64,000 bases of DNA from Bubalus kerabau (lineage: Eukaryota; Chordata; Mammalia; Artiodactyla; Bovidae). Below are positions 11,813 through 23,048 of this stretch, piece after piece. The stretch is from assembly GCF_029407905.1 (NCBI RefSeq), contig NW_026577882.1, positions 1,364,001 through 1,428,000 of the forward strand, given 5' to 3'. The position numbers were made by a program, and so were the translations under genes. Positions within the stretch are counted from its first letter, which is position 1. Every line of letters starts with the position of its first letter. Below the pieces are notes generated by a model that ran no database searches, was not told where the DNA came from, and was given only the letters and a program-made list of their open reading frames with translations.

Positions 11813-13215
11813 AGACTTCCTCTTGTGTTGACCGTGGGAAGACCAATCTTCCATTCAAATTGTGAGGGAGAGATGGAGGTTGCTCTCGATCACTGTAGGG
11901 CAAAATAGACCTCATCTAGGCTTGTGTCTAGGACATAATGTTCCACTCCAGGGGTGACATGGATCTCGGGGTTGCATTCCAAACTCACCCGGGGAGTCAG
12001 GCCTCGTCTCCAGGGAAGCAAAGGACTCCGCTCTCCTCTCGAGTCGCACCGGGTATTGCTTGCACCCAACTGAGTGGCCTAAAGGGAGACAATACTCCTG
12101 TGAATTTTGGAGAGAGGACCAGGAATTGCTCTCCAGGTCAGGCAGGAAAAGAAGGCCCCCATCTCTCCTTGACGGGGGCATCTTGTGGTTTTTCTCGAAC
12201 TGCGGCGCCACTGTGGGTTTTCTCACGAGGTACGATGGGGTACTCAGGGAGCCTCTTGTGTGGTACTAGGGAAGTCAGTTTTCCTGCTTGTGGCGAGGGG
12301 AGCGCGTCCTTGCTCTGGAGTCATGGTAGGGGAATCGGGCATCAAGAGACGTTGAAAAAGGACTCTCCAAGTCTTTCTCGAGTTACTTCAGGAAATTCTG
12401 GGTTCCCTCGACTTGTGCCAGTGACCTCAGGTAGCTTCTCAGGGAGCCTCTGAGAATTCAGGGATACTGTGGTGTTGGGAGGGGCCTCTCGGGACACCAC
12501 TGAGTTTGGTTCAATGGAAGAGGGCCTCTTCTCTAGTTGAGGCAGGAACCTCAGGGTTCCTCTCCATTTCTGACTCCAATTGCAGGGTCCCTGAAGAGTT
12601 GGGACAGGAGAGTAAGGCTTCGTCTTGTGTGAAGGAATGCAACTTCACTTGCCTCTCGAGTTGTTCACGAGGTGACAGTCCACATTTGGAGCTGTGAGTG
12701 GAATCTGCGGGTTTTTCCAGACGATGCATGGGGATGTCAGTGTCCCTTCGTGTTGTGCCTTCATCCACAGGGTTGCCTTCGAAGAGATGTCCGGGCGTCA
12801 GGTTCTTATCTAGAGTGGACCGGGAATTCGGGATCTTTCAGCATATGGCACCAACCATGAGGCTACTTTTCGAATTTCCTCATGAGACCGGCCTCATCCG
12901 GAGGTTCGCGGGGAACGTCGGGAACCCCTTGCAGACAAAAGATGGGAATCGACCCTTCTGTCGCGATCAGGAGGGGTGAAGGGGCTCACAGGAAGTGGTG
13001 CCGTGAACTTTGGTGTTTCCCTCGAGTGAGACCGGTATGTCAGGGAACTTTGGGGGTCGCATCAAGGGTGCCAAGTACCGTTTTGTACTTCAGGATGGAA
13101 CGTGGGACTTCTCTTGATACGCTGTAGCGGCCAAGGGCCTCATCTTGCGACGACGGGGGAGCCACGTGGTTTTTCTCGAGTTGCGGCGGGATTCTCGAGT
13201 TACGACGGGGATTTC
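11813..13215. repeat. Satellite I Y-type unit, 1,403 bp
   Basis: The landmark is mutated to AGACTTCC, and the head has TTGACCGTGGGAAGACC. An almost identical unit lies at 32,440, about 20,627 bp away. Confidence 0.86.
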
Positions 13216-14620
13216 AGGCTTCCTCTTGTGTTGGGCCAGGGAAGTCCAATCATCCATTCGAGTTGCGAGGGAGAGCTGGGGGTTGCGCTCGAGTCACTGC
13301 AGGGCAAAGGAGACTTCATCTAGGCTTGTGTCCAGGACCTAATGTTCCTCTCCAAGGGCCACAGGGATCTCAGGTTTGCATTCCAGACTCACCCAGGGAG
13401 TCAGGCCTCATGTCGAAGGGAAGCAAAGGACTCTGCTCTCCTTTCGAGTCGCGACGGGCACCTCTTGGAGCCCACTTTGTGGCCTAAAGGGAGTCAAGCC
13501 TCCTGTGAAGTTTGGAGAGAGGACTTGGGACTGCTCTCCAGGCCATGCAGGGAAAGATGGCCCTCATCTCGCGATGACGGAGGGATCTTGTGGGTTTTCT
13601 CGAGCTGCGGCGCCACTGTGGGGTTTCACACGACGTACGACGGGGAGCTCAGGGAGCCTCTCGTGTGGCGCCAGGGAAGTCAGGTCTCCATGTGCGTGGC
13701 GAGGGGGAGCGCATTATTGCTCTCGAGCTATGGTAGGGGAATCTGACCTCAAGACGCATTGAAGAAGGACTCTCGAGGTCTTTCTTCGGGTGTGGCAGGA
13801 AACTCTTATTTCCCTCGACTTTTGCTGGTGGCCTCAAGGAGCTTCTCAGAATGCCTATGAGAAGTCAGGGATACTGTGGAGATGGGAGGGGCCTCTCGGG
13901 ACTCCACTGGGTTTGTTTTAATGGAAGAGGGCCTCATCTCGGGTTGAGGCAGGAACCTCAGGTTTCCTCTCCATTTCTGACTCAGATCGAAGCGTGCCTG
14001 CAGAGTTGGGATTGGATACTCAGGCCTCGTCTTGTCTGAGGAAGGGAACTCCGCTTTCCTCTCTCATTGTTTAAGGGGTGACAGGCCAGTTGTGGAGCTG
14101 TATGTGGATCCTGCGGGGTTTTCCGGACGATGAACAGAGTTGCCAGTGCCCCCTCGTGTAGTGCCTTCATCCACAGGGTTGCCTTAGAAGAGGTGTCCGG
14201 GCATCGGGTTCTTATCAAGAGCAAGACCGAGAAATCGGGGTCTTTTGGCACGTGGCACCAACACGAGGCTACGTCTCGAATTTCTTCGTGAGACTGGCCT
14301 CATCCTGAGGTGTGCCATGAAGGTCGGGAACCCCTTCTAGACAAAGCAGGGGGATCGACCTTCCTGCCGTGATCAGGAGCGGAGAAGGGGCTCAAATGAA
14401 GTGGTGCCAGGAACTTCGGTGTTCCCTTGGAGTGAGACCGGTATATTGGGGGACTTTTGGGGTCGCATCAAGGGTGCCAAGTAGCATTTCGAACTTTATG
14501 ACGAAACATGGGACTTCTCTTGAGACTCTGTAGCGGGCAAAGGCCTCATATTGCGATGAATGGGGAACCACGTGGTTTTTAAGAGTTGCGGCGGGATTCT
14601 CGAGTTACAACGGGAAATTC
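13216..14620. repeat. Satellite I unit, 1,405 bp
   Basis: Standard unit close to the family consensus: GACGGGGATTTCAGGC head, CTGCGGCGCCACTGTGGGG middle. It shares little beyond family identity with the 33,845 unit, which marks the right limit of the long 20.6-kb-spaced duplication. Confidence 0.85.
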
Positions 14621-16014
14621 AGACTTCCTCTTGTGTTGGCCCAGTGAAGACCAATCTTCCATTCGAATTGCGAGGGACAGATGGGTGTTGCTCTCGAGTC
14701 ACTGTAGGGCAAAATAGACCTCATCTAGGCTTTTGTCCAGGACATAATGTTCCTCTCCAGGGGCAACAGGGATCTCGGGGTTGCATTCCAGACTCACCCG
14801 AGGTAAGGCCTCGTCTTGAGGGGAAACAAAGTACTCTGCTCTCCTCTCAAGTCGCGACAGGTATCTCTTGGAGCCCATTGAGTGGCCTAAAGGGAGTAAA
14901 GCCTCCTGTGAAGTTTGGAGAAAAGACCAGGGATTGCTCTCCAGTTCAGGCAGGAAAAGAAGTCCCCAATCTCGCGATGACGGTGGGTTTTCCCGAGCTG
15001 CGGCGCCAGTGTGGGGTTTCTCACGAGGTATGACGGGGAGCTCAGGGAGCCTCTCATGTGGCGCCAGGGAAGTCAGGTGTCCATGCGCATGGCGAGGGGG
15101 AGCGTGTCATTGCTCTCGAGTCATGGTAGGGGAATCCGTCCTCAAGACGCGTTGAAGAAGGACTCTTGAGGTCTTTCTCGGGTTGCGGCAGGATACCCTG
15201 TGTTCCCTCGACATGTGCCGGTGACCTCAGGGAGTTGCTCAGGGTGCCTCTGAGAAGACACTGATACTGTGGAGTTGGGAGGGGCCTCTCGGGACTCCAC
15301 TGGGTGTGGTATAATACAAGAGGGCCTCATCTCGTGTTGAGGAAGGAACCTCAGGGTTCCTCTCCATTTCAGACTCCGATCTCAGGATTCCTGCAGAGTT
15401 GGGACAGGAGAGTCAGGCCTCGTATTCTGTGGAGAAATGAAACTTAGCTTGCCTCTCGAGTTGTTCACGAGGTAACAGGTCACTTGTCGAGCTGTATGTG
15501 GAACCTGCAGAATTTTCCAAAAGATGCACAGGTGTTCAGGGTCCCTCCTTGTTGTGCCTTCATCCTATGGGATGCATTCCAAGAAGTGTACGGGCATCGG
15601 GTTCTTATTAATAGCTGACCGGGAAATGGGGTCTTTCTGCATGTGGCACCACCCACGAGGCTACATCTCCAATTTCCTCGTGAGACCGGCCTCATCCTGA
15701 GGTGCCCCGGGAAGTCCGGGAACCCCTTCCAGACCACGCTGGGGAATCGACTTTTCTGTCGCGATCAGGAGGGGAGAAGTGGCTCATAGGAAGCGGTGCC
15801 AGGAACCTCGGTGTTCCCCTCTAGGGAACCCGGCGTGTTGGGGAATTTTTGGTGGTCGCATGAAGGCTTTCAGGGACCGTTTTTCCCTTCAGGGCGGAAC
15901 AGGGGACTTCCCTTGAGACGCCGTCGCGGGCAAGGGCCTCATCTTGCAAAGAGGTGGGAACCACGTGGTGTTTCTCGAGTTGCGGTGGGATTCTGGAGAT
16001 CCGACGGGGATCTC
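14621..16014. repeat. Satellite I unit, 1,394 bp, Y head to G tail
   Basis: The head resembles Y units (AGACTTCCTC, GGACATAATGTTCC). From about 15,780 it becomes G type (GGAAGCGGTGCC, GTCGCATGAAGGC). A short deletion near 14,803 (CACCCGAGGTAAGGCC) makes it the shortest complete unit. Confidence 0.84.
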
Positions 16015-17416
16015 AGGCTTCCTCTTGGGTTGGCCCTGGGAAGCCTAATCTCCCCTCGAGTTGCGAGGGAAAGCTGGGGTTGCGCTCGAGTCACTGCAGG
16101 GCCCAAGAGACCTCACCTAGGCGTGTGTCCGGGACCTAATATTCCTCTCCAGGGAAGGCAGGGATCTCGGGGTTGCATTCCAGGCTCCCCCGGGGAGTCA
16201 GGCCTCGTCTCGAAGGGAAGCCAAGGACTCCGCCCTCCTCTCGAGTCGCGACGTGGGTCTCTGGGAGCCCCCTGAGTGGCCTCAAAGGAGTCCAGCCTCC
16301 TCTTCCGTTTGGAAACAGGACCCGGGATTGCTCTCCAGGCCAGGCAGGAAAAGAAGGCCCTCAGCTCGCGAGGACAGGGGCGTCTCAGGGGTTTCCTCGA
16401 GCTGCGGCGCCCATGGGGGTTTTCTCCCGAGGCACGACGAGGATCTCAGGGAGCCTCTCGTGCGGCGCCAGGGAAGCCAGGTCTGCATGCGCGAGGCGAG
16501 GGGGTGTGCATCATTGCTCTCTAGTCCAGAGAGGGGACAAGGGCCTCAAGACACTTTGAAGAAGGACTATCGAGGACTTTCTCGAGTGGCGGCGGGAAAC
16601 CCTCATTTCCCTCGACTTCTGCCGGGGACCTGAGGGAACTTCCATGGTGCCTCTGAGAGGTGAGGGATGCTGTGGAGTTAGCGGGGCCTCTCGGGATTCC
16701 ACTGGGGTTGGCGCAATGGAAGAGGGCCTCATCTCGAGGGGAGGCAGGAACCCCAGGCTTCATCTCCATTTCGGACTCCGACCGCAGGGTCCCTGCAGAG
16801 TTGGGACAGGAGAGTCAGGCCTCGTCTTGTCTGAGGAAGGGAACCCCGCTGGCCTCTCGAGTTGCTCAGGGGGTCTCAAGCCCCTCGTCGAGCTGTGTGT
16901 GGAACCCGCGGGACTTTGCGGACGATGCACGGGGGTGGCAGTGCCCCTTCGTGTTGTGCCTTCACCCACAGGGTTGCCTTCGAAGAGGGGTCCGGGCCTC
17001 GGGTCCTTCTCAAGAGCGGACCGGGGAATCGGGGTCGTTCGGCATGTGGCGCCACTCACGTGGCTCGTCTCGAATTTCCTCGTGAGACCGACCTCATCCT
17101 GAGGTGCGCCGGGAAGGCCGCGAACCCCTTCCAGACCACGCAGGGGAATCGACTCTCCTGTCTCGATCAGGAGGGGAGAAGGGGCTCAGAGGAAGCGGTG
17201 CCAGGACCCTCGGTGTTCCCCTCGAGGGAACCCGGCGTGTCGGGGAACTTTTGGAGGTCACATGAAGGCTGTCAGGGACCGTTTCGCCCTTCAGGGCGGA
17301 ACAGGGGACTTCCCTTGAGACGCCGTCTCGGGAAAGGGCCTCATCTTGGGGAGACGTGGGAACCACGTGGTTTCTCTCGAGTTGCGGCGGCATTCTCGAG
17401 TTACGACGGGGATCTC
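16015..17416. repeat. Satellite I G-type unit, 1,402 bp
   Basis: GC-rich subfamily. Diagnostics are GGAAGCCTAATCTCCCC, AGGGCCCAAGAGACC, CCATGGGGGTTTTCTCCCG, GAGGGAACTTCC and GAGAGGTGAGGG. It is slightly more diverged than the three G units that follow. Confidence 0.88.
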
Positions 17417-18820
17417 AGCCTTCCCCTTGGATTGGCCCTGGGAAGCCCAATCTTCCCCTCGGGTTGTGAGGGAAAGCTGGGGGTTGCGCTCGAGTCACTG
17501 CAGGGCCGAAGAGACCTCACCTAGGCGTGTGTCCGGGACCTAATATTCCTCTCCAGGGAAGGCAGGGATCTCGGGGTTGCATTCCAGGCTCCCCCGGGGA
17601 GTCAGGCCTCGTCTCGAGGGGAAGCCAAGGACTCCGCTCTCCTCTCGAGTCGCGACGCGGGTCTCTTGGAGCCCCCTGAGCGGCCTCAAGGGAGTCCAGC
17701 CTCCTCTTCCGTTTGGAGAGAGGACCCGGGATTGCTATCCAGGCCTTGCAGGAAAAGAAGGCCCTCAGCTCGCGAGGACGGGGGCGTCTCAGGGGTTTCC
17801 TCGAGCTGTGGCACCCGTGGGGGTTTTCTCCCGAGGCACGACGAGGATCTCAGGGAGCCTCTCGTGCGGCGCCAGGGAAGTCAGGTCTCCATGCGCGTGG
17901 CGAGGGGGAGCGCGTCCTGGCTCTCGAGTCACGGGAGGGGACTAGGGCCTCGAGACGCGTTGAAGAAGGACTCTCGAGGTCTTTCTCGTGGGGCGGCGGG
18001 AAACCCTCGTTTCCCTCGCCTTCTGCCGGGGACCTTAGGGAACTTGCCAGGGTGCCTGTGAGAGGCGAGGGTCCTGTGGAGGTGGCGGGGCCCCTCGGGA
18101 TTCCGCTGGGTCTGGCGCAACGGAAGAGGGCCTCACCTCGAGGGGAGGCAGGAACCTCAGGCTTCCTCTCCGTTTCGGACTCCAACCGCAGAGTCCCTGC
18201 AGAGTTGGGACAGGAGAGTCAGGCCTCGTCTTGTCTGAGGAAGGGAACCCCGCTGGCCTCTCGAGTTGCTCAGGGGGTCTCAAGCCCCTCGTCGAGTTGT
18301 GTGTGGAACCCGCGGGTCTTTGCGGACGATGCACGGGGTTGGCAGTGCCCCTTCGTGTTGTGCCTTCACCCACAGGGTTGCCTTCGAAGAGGGGTCCGGG
18401 CCTCGGGTCCTTCTCAAGAGCGGACCGGGGAATCGGGGGCGTTCGGCATGTGGTCCCACCCACGTGGCTCGTCTCGAATTTCCTCGTGAGACCGGCCTCA
18501 TCCTGAGGTGCGCCGGGAAGGCCGGGAACCCCTTCCAGACCACGCAGGGGAATCGCCTCTCCTTTCGCGATCAGGAGGGGAGAAGGGGCTCAGAGGAAGC
18601 GGTGCCGGGAACCTCGGTGTTCCCCTCGGGGGACCCCGGCGTGTCGGGGGACTTTTGGGTGTCGCAGGAAGGCTGTCAGGGACCGTTTCGCCCTTCAGGG
18701 CGGAACAGGGGACTTCCCTTGGGACGCCGTCGCGGGCAAGGGCCTCATCTTGCGAAGAGGTGGGAACCACGTGGTTTTTCTCGAGTTGCGGCGGCATTCT
18801 CGAGTTACGACGGGGATCTC
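17417..18820. repeat. Satellite I G-type unit, 1,404 bp
   Basis: This unit is almost identical to the next one across its full length. It reads AGCCTTCCCCTTGGATTGGCC at its head. A diagnostic shortened stretch at 18,066-18,080 reads GGCGAGGGTCCTGTGGAGGTGG. Confidence 0.9.
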
Positions 18821-20225
18821 AGCCTTCCCCTTGGATTGGCCCTGGGAAGCCCAATCTTCCCCTCGGGTTGCGAGGGAAAGCTGGGGGTTGCGCTCGAGTC
18901 ACTGCAGGGCCGAAGAGACCTCACCTAGGCGTGTGTCCGGGACCTAATATTCCTCTTCAGGGAAGGCAGGGATCTCGGGGTTGCATTCCAGGCTCCCCCG
19001 GGGAGTCAGGCCTCGTCTCGAGGGGAAGCCAAGGACTCCGCTCTCCTCTCGAGTCGCGAAGCGGGTCTCTTGGAGCCCCCTGAGCGGCCTCAAGGGAGTC
19101 CAGCCTCCTCTTCCGTTTGGAGAGAGGACCCGGGATTGCTCTCCAGGCCATGCAGGAAAAGAAGGCCCTCAGCTCGCGAGGACGGGGGAGTCTCAGGGGT
19201 TTCCTCGAGCTGGGGCGCCCGTGGGGGTTTTCTCCCGAGGCACGACGTGGATCTCAGGGAGCCTCTCGTGCGGCGCCTGGGAAGTCAGGTCTCCATGCGC
19301 GTGGCGAGGGGGAGCGCGTCCTGGCTCTCGAGTCACGGGAGGGGACAAGGGCCTCGAGACGCGTTGAAGAAGGACTCTCGAGGTCTTTGTCGGGGTGCGG
19401 CGGGAAACCCTCGTTTTCCTCGCCTTCTGCCGGGGACCTTAATGAACTTCCCAGGGTGCCTGTGAGAGGCGAGGGATCCTGTGGAGGTGGCGGGGCCCCT
19501 CGGGACTCCGCTGGGTCTGGCGCAACAGAAGAGGGCCTCACCTCGAGGGGAGGCAGGAACCTCAGGCTTCCTCTCCGTTTCGGACTCCGACCGCAGGGTC
19601 CCTGCAGAGTTGGGACAGGAGAGTCAGGCCTCGTCTTGTCTGAGGAAGGAAACCCCGAGGTCCTCTCGAGTTGCTCAGGGGGTCTCAGGCCCCTCGTCGA
19701 GCTGTGTGTGGAACCCGCGGGTCTTTGCGGACGAGGTACGGGGGTGGCAGTGCCCCTTCGTGTTGTGCCTTCACCCACAGGGCTGCCTTCGAAGAGGGGT
19801 CCGGGCCTCGGGTCCTTCTCAAGAGCGGACCGGGGAATCGGGGGCGTTCGGCATGTGGCCCCACCCACGTGGCTCGTCTCGAATTTCCTCGTGAGACCTT
19901 CCTCATCCTGAGGTGTGCCGGGAAGGCCGGGAACCCCTTCCAGACCACGCAGGGGAATCGCCTCTCCTGTCGCGATCAGGAGGGGAGAAGGGGCTCAGAG
20001 GAAGCGGTGATGGGACCCTCGGTGTTCCCCTCGGGGGACACCGGCGTATCGGGGGACTTTTGGGGGTCGCAGGCAGGCTGTCAGGGACCGTTTCGCCCTT
20101 CAGGGCGGAACAGGGGACTTCCCTTGAGACGCCGTGGCGGGCAAGGGCCTCATCTTGCCAAGAGGTGGGTACCACGTGGTTTTTCTCGAGTTGCGGCGGC
20201 ATTCTCGAGTTACGACGGGGATCTC
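18821..20225. repeat. Satellite I G-type unit, 1,405 bp
   Basis: Near-identical neighbour of the preceding unit with only scattered substitutions (for example GAAGCGGGTCTC for GACGCGGGTCTC near 19,058). It belongs to the most homogenised run in the window. Confidence 0.9.
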
Positions 20226-21646
20226 AGCCTTCCCCTTGGGTTGGCCCTGGGAAGCCCAATCTTCCCCTCGGGTTGCGAGGGAAAGCTGGGGGTTGCGCTC
20301 GAGTCACTGCAGGGCCGAAGAGACCTCACCTAGGCGTGTGTCCGCGACCTAATATTCCTCTTCAGGGAAGGCAGGGATCTCGGGGTTGCATTCCAGGCTC
20401 CCCCGGGGAGTCAGGCCTCGTCTCGAGGGGAAGCCAAGGACTCCGCTCTCCTCTCGAGTCGCGACGCGGGTCTCTTGGAGCCCCCTGAGCGGCCTCAAGG
20501 GAGTCCAGCCTCCTCTTCCGTTTGGAGAGAGGACCCGGGATTGCTCTCCAGGCCATGCAGGAAAAGAAGGCCCTCAGCTCGCGAGGACGGGGGCGTCTTC
20601 GGGGTTTCCTCGAGCTGCGGCGCCCGTGGGGGTTTTCTCCCGAGGCACGACGAGGATCTCAGGGAGCCTCTCGTGCGGCGCCAGGGAAGTCAGGTCTCCA
20701 TGCGCGTGGCGAGGGGGAGCGCGTCATGGCTCTCGAGTCACGGGAGGGGACTAGGGCCTCGAGACGCGTTGAAGAAGGACTCTCGAGGTCTTTTACGGGT
20801 TGGGGCAGGAAACCCTTGGTTCCCTCGACTTGTGCCGGTGATCTCAGGAAGGTCTAAGAGTGCCTCTGAGAAGTCAGGGATACTGTGCAGTTGGGAGGGG
20901 CCTCTCGGGACTCCACTGGGTTCGGTGCAATGGAAGAGGGCCTCATCTCGAGTGGAGGCAGGAAACTCATGTTTCCTCTCCTGACTTCCCCTGGGCCAGA
21001 TCTGACTCGGATCGCAGTTTCGCTGCAGAGTTCGAACAGGAGAGTCAGGCCTCGTCTTGTGTGGAGGAATGGAGCTCTGCTTGCCTCTCCAGTTGTTCAC
21101 GGGGTGACAGGTCACTTCTCGAGCTGTGTGTGGTACCTGCGGGTTTCTCCGGACGATACCCAGGGGTGTCAGTGCCCCTAAGTGTTGTGCCTTCATCTAA
21201 AGGGTTATCTTCAAAGAGGTGTCCGGGCATCAGGATCTTATCAAGAGCGGACCGGGAAATCGGGGTCTTTCGGCATGTCTCACCATCCACGTGGCTATGT
21301 CTCGAATATCCTCGTGAGACCGGCCTCATCCTGAGATGCACCGGGAAAGGCGGGAACCCCTTCAAGACAAAACAGGGGAATCGACCCTCCTGTCGCGATC
21401 AGGAGGGGAGAAGGAGCCCAGATGTAGTGGTGCCGGGAACCTCGGTGTTCTCCTCGAGTCAGACCAGTGTGTCGAGGAACTTTTGAGGGCGCATCAAGGG
21501 TGCCAATACCGTTTCGCACTTCAAGACGGAACGTGGGACTTCTCTTGAGACGCTGTAGGGGGCAAGGGCCTCATCTTGGGATGACGGGGGAACCACGTGG
21601 CGTTTCTCGAGTTGTGGCGGGATTCTTGAGTTTCGACGGGGAATAC
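20226..21646. repeat. Satellite I chimeric G-to-U unit, 1,421 bp
   Basis: The unit is G type to about 20,785. It then switches to U type at GAGGTCTTTTACGGGTTGGGG. The U part carries the ~18-bp insertion (GACTTCCCCTGGGCCAGATC near 20,983). From the switch onward it matches 58,900 onward almost base for base. Confidence 0.88.
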
Positions 21647-23048
21647 AGTCTTCCTCATGTGTTGGGCCAGGGAAGTCCTATCTTCCATTCGAGTTTCAAG
21701 GGAGAGCTGGGGATTGCCCTCGAGTCACTGTAGGGCAAAATAGACCTCATCTAGGCTTGTGTCCAGGACTTAATGCTCGTCCCTAGGGGCGACAGGGATC
21801 TTGGGGTTGCATACCAGACTCACCCGGGGAATCAGGACTCGTCTCGAGGGGAAGCAAAGAACTCCGCTGTCCTTTTGAGTCGCGATGGGTATCTCTTGGA
21901 GCCCACTGTGTGCCCTAAAGGGAGTCAAGCCTCCTGTGGTGTTTGGATAGAGGACTCGGGATTCGTCTCCAGGCCATGCAGGAAAAGAAGGCCCTCATCT
22001 CGCGATGACGGCGGCGTCTCGTGGGTTTTCTAGACTGCCACGCTAGTGCTGGGTTTCTGAGGAGGTACGAGAGGGAGCTCAGGGAGCCTCTAGTGTGGCG
22101 CCAGGGAAGTCAGGTCCCCATGAGATGGCTAGGGGGAGCTCGTCATTGCTCTCGAGTCATGGTAGGGTAATCGGGCCTCAAGACGGGTTGAAGAAGGACT
22201 CTCGAGGTCTTTCTCGGGTCACTGCATAAAACCCAGGGTTCCCTTGACTTGTGCCTGCGACCTCAGGGAGCTTCTCAGAGTGCCTCTGAGAAGTCAGGGA
22301 TACTGTGCAGTTTGGAGGGGCCTCTCGAGACTCCTCTGCATTTGGTGGAATGTAAGAGGGACTCATCTCGAGTTGAAGCAGGAACCTCAGTGTTCCTCTC
22401 CATTTCTGACTCAGATCGCAAGGTCCCTGCATGTTGGTACAGGAGAGTCAGGCCTCGTCTTTTCTGGAGGATGGGACTCCTCTTGCCTCTCGAGTTGTTC
22501 TCAAGGTGACAGGCCACTTGTCGAGCTGTGTGTGTAACCTGCCCGTTTTTCCGGATGATGCACAGGTGTGTTAGTGCCCCTTCGTGTTGTACCTTCATAC
22601 TCAAGGCTGCCTTCCAAGAGGTGTCCGAGCATCGGATTCTTATCAAGAGCGGACCGGGAAATTGGAGTCTTTCAGCAAGTGGCACCACCCACAAAGCTAC
22701 GTATCGAATTTCCCCATGAGAGCGGCCTCATCCTGAGTTGTGCAGGGAAGGTCGGGCCCCCTTGCAGACAAAGCAGGGGAATCGACCCACCGGTCACGAT
22801 CAGGAGGGGAGAAGGGGCTTAAATGAAGTGGTGCCGGGAACCTCGGTGTTCCCCTTGAGTGAGACCGGCGTGTTGGGGGACTTTTGGGGTCGCATCAAGG
22901 GTGCCAAGTACCGTTTTGCATTTCAAGACGGAACCTGGGACATCTTTTGAAACGCTGTAGCGGGCAAGGGCCTCATCTTGCGATGACGGGAGAACCACGT
23001 GGTTTTGCTCGAGTTGCGGCGGGATTCTCGAGTTATGACCGGGAATTT
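21647..23048. repeat. Satellite I U-type unit, 1,402 bp
   Basis: Landmark mutated to AGTCTTCC. A near-copy lies at 59,758. It contains TTTTCTAGACTGCCACGCTAGTG near 22,030. After 22,141 it is the leading part of the V-W-X block. Confidence 0.87.

Larger units (their letters stand above)
15800..20785. repeat. Homogenised G-type unit block
   Basis: About 3.5 consecutive 1,404-bp units of the GC-rich G subfamily. The middle copies differ by only occasional bases, unlike the older neighbours at 1-15 kb. The block ends abruptly at the switch to U type near 20,785. Confidence 0.86.

Noticed and set aside
13184..13216. CENP-B-box-like CTCGAGTTACGACGGGG
   Set aside because: The spacing does not fit the NTTCGNNNNANNCGGGN consensus (one extra base before CGGG, and C for the first T). 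No exact box was noticed in the units I inspected; a full pattern scan is needed to be certain.
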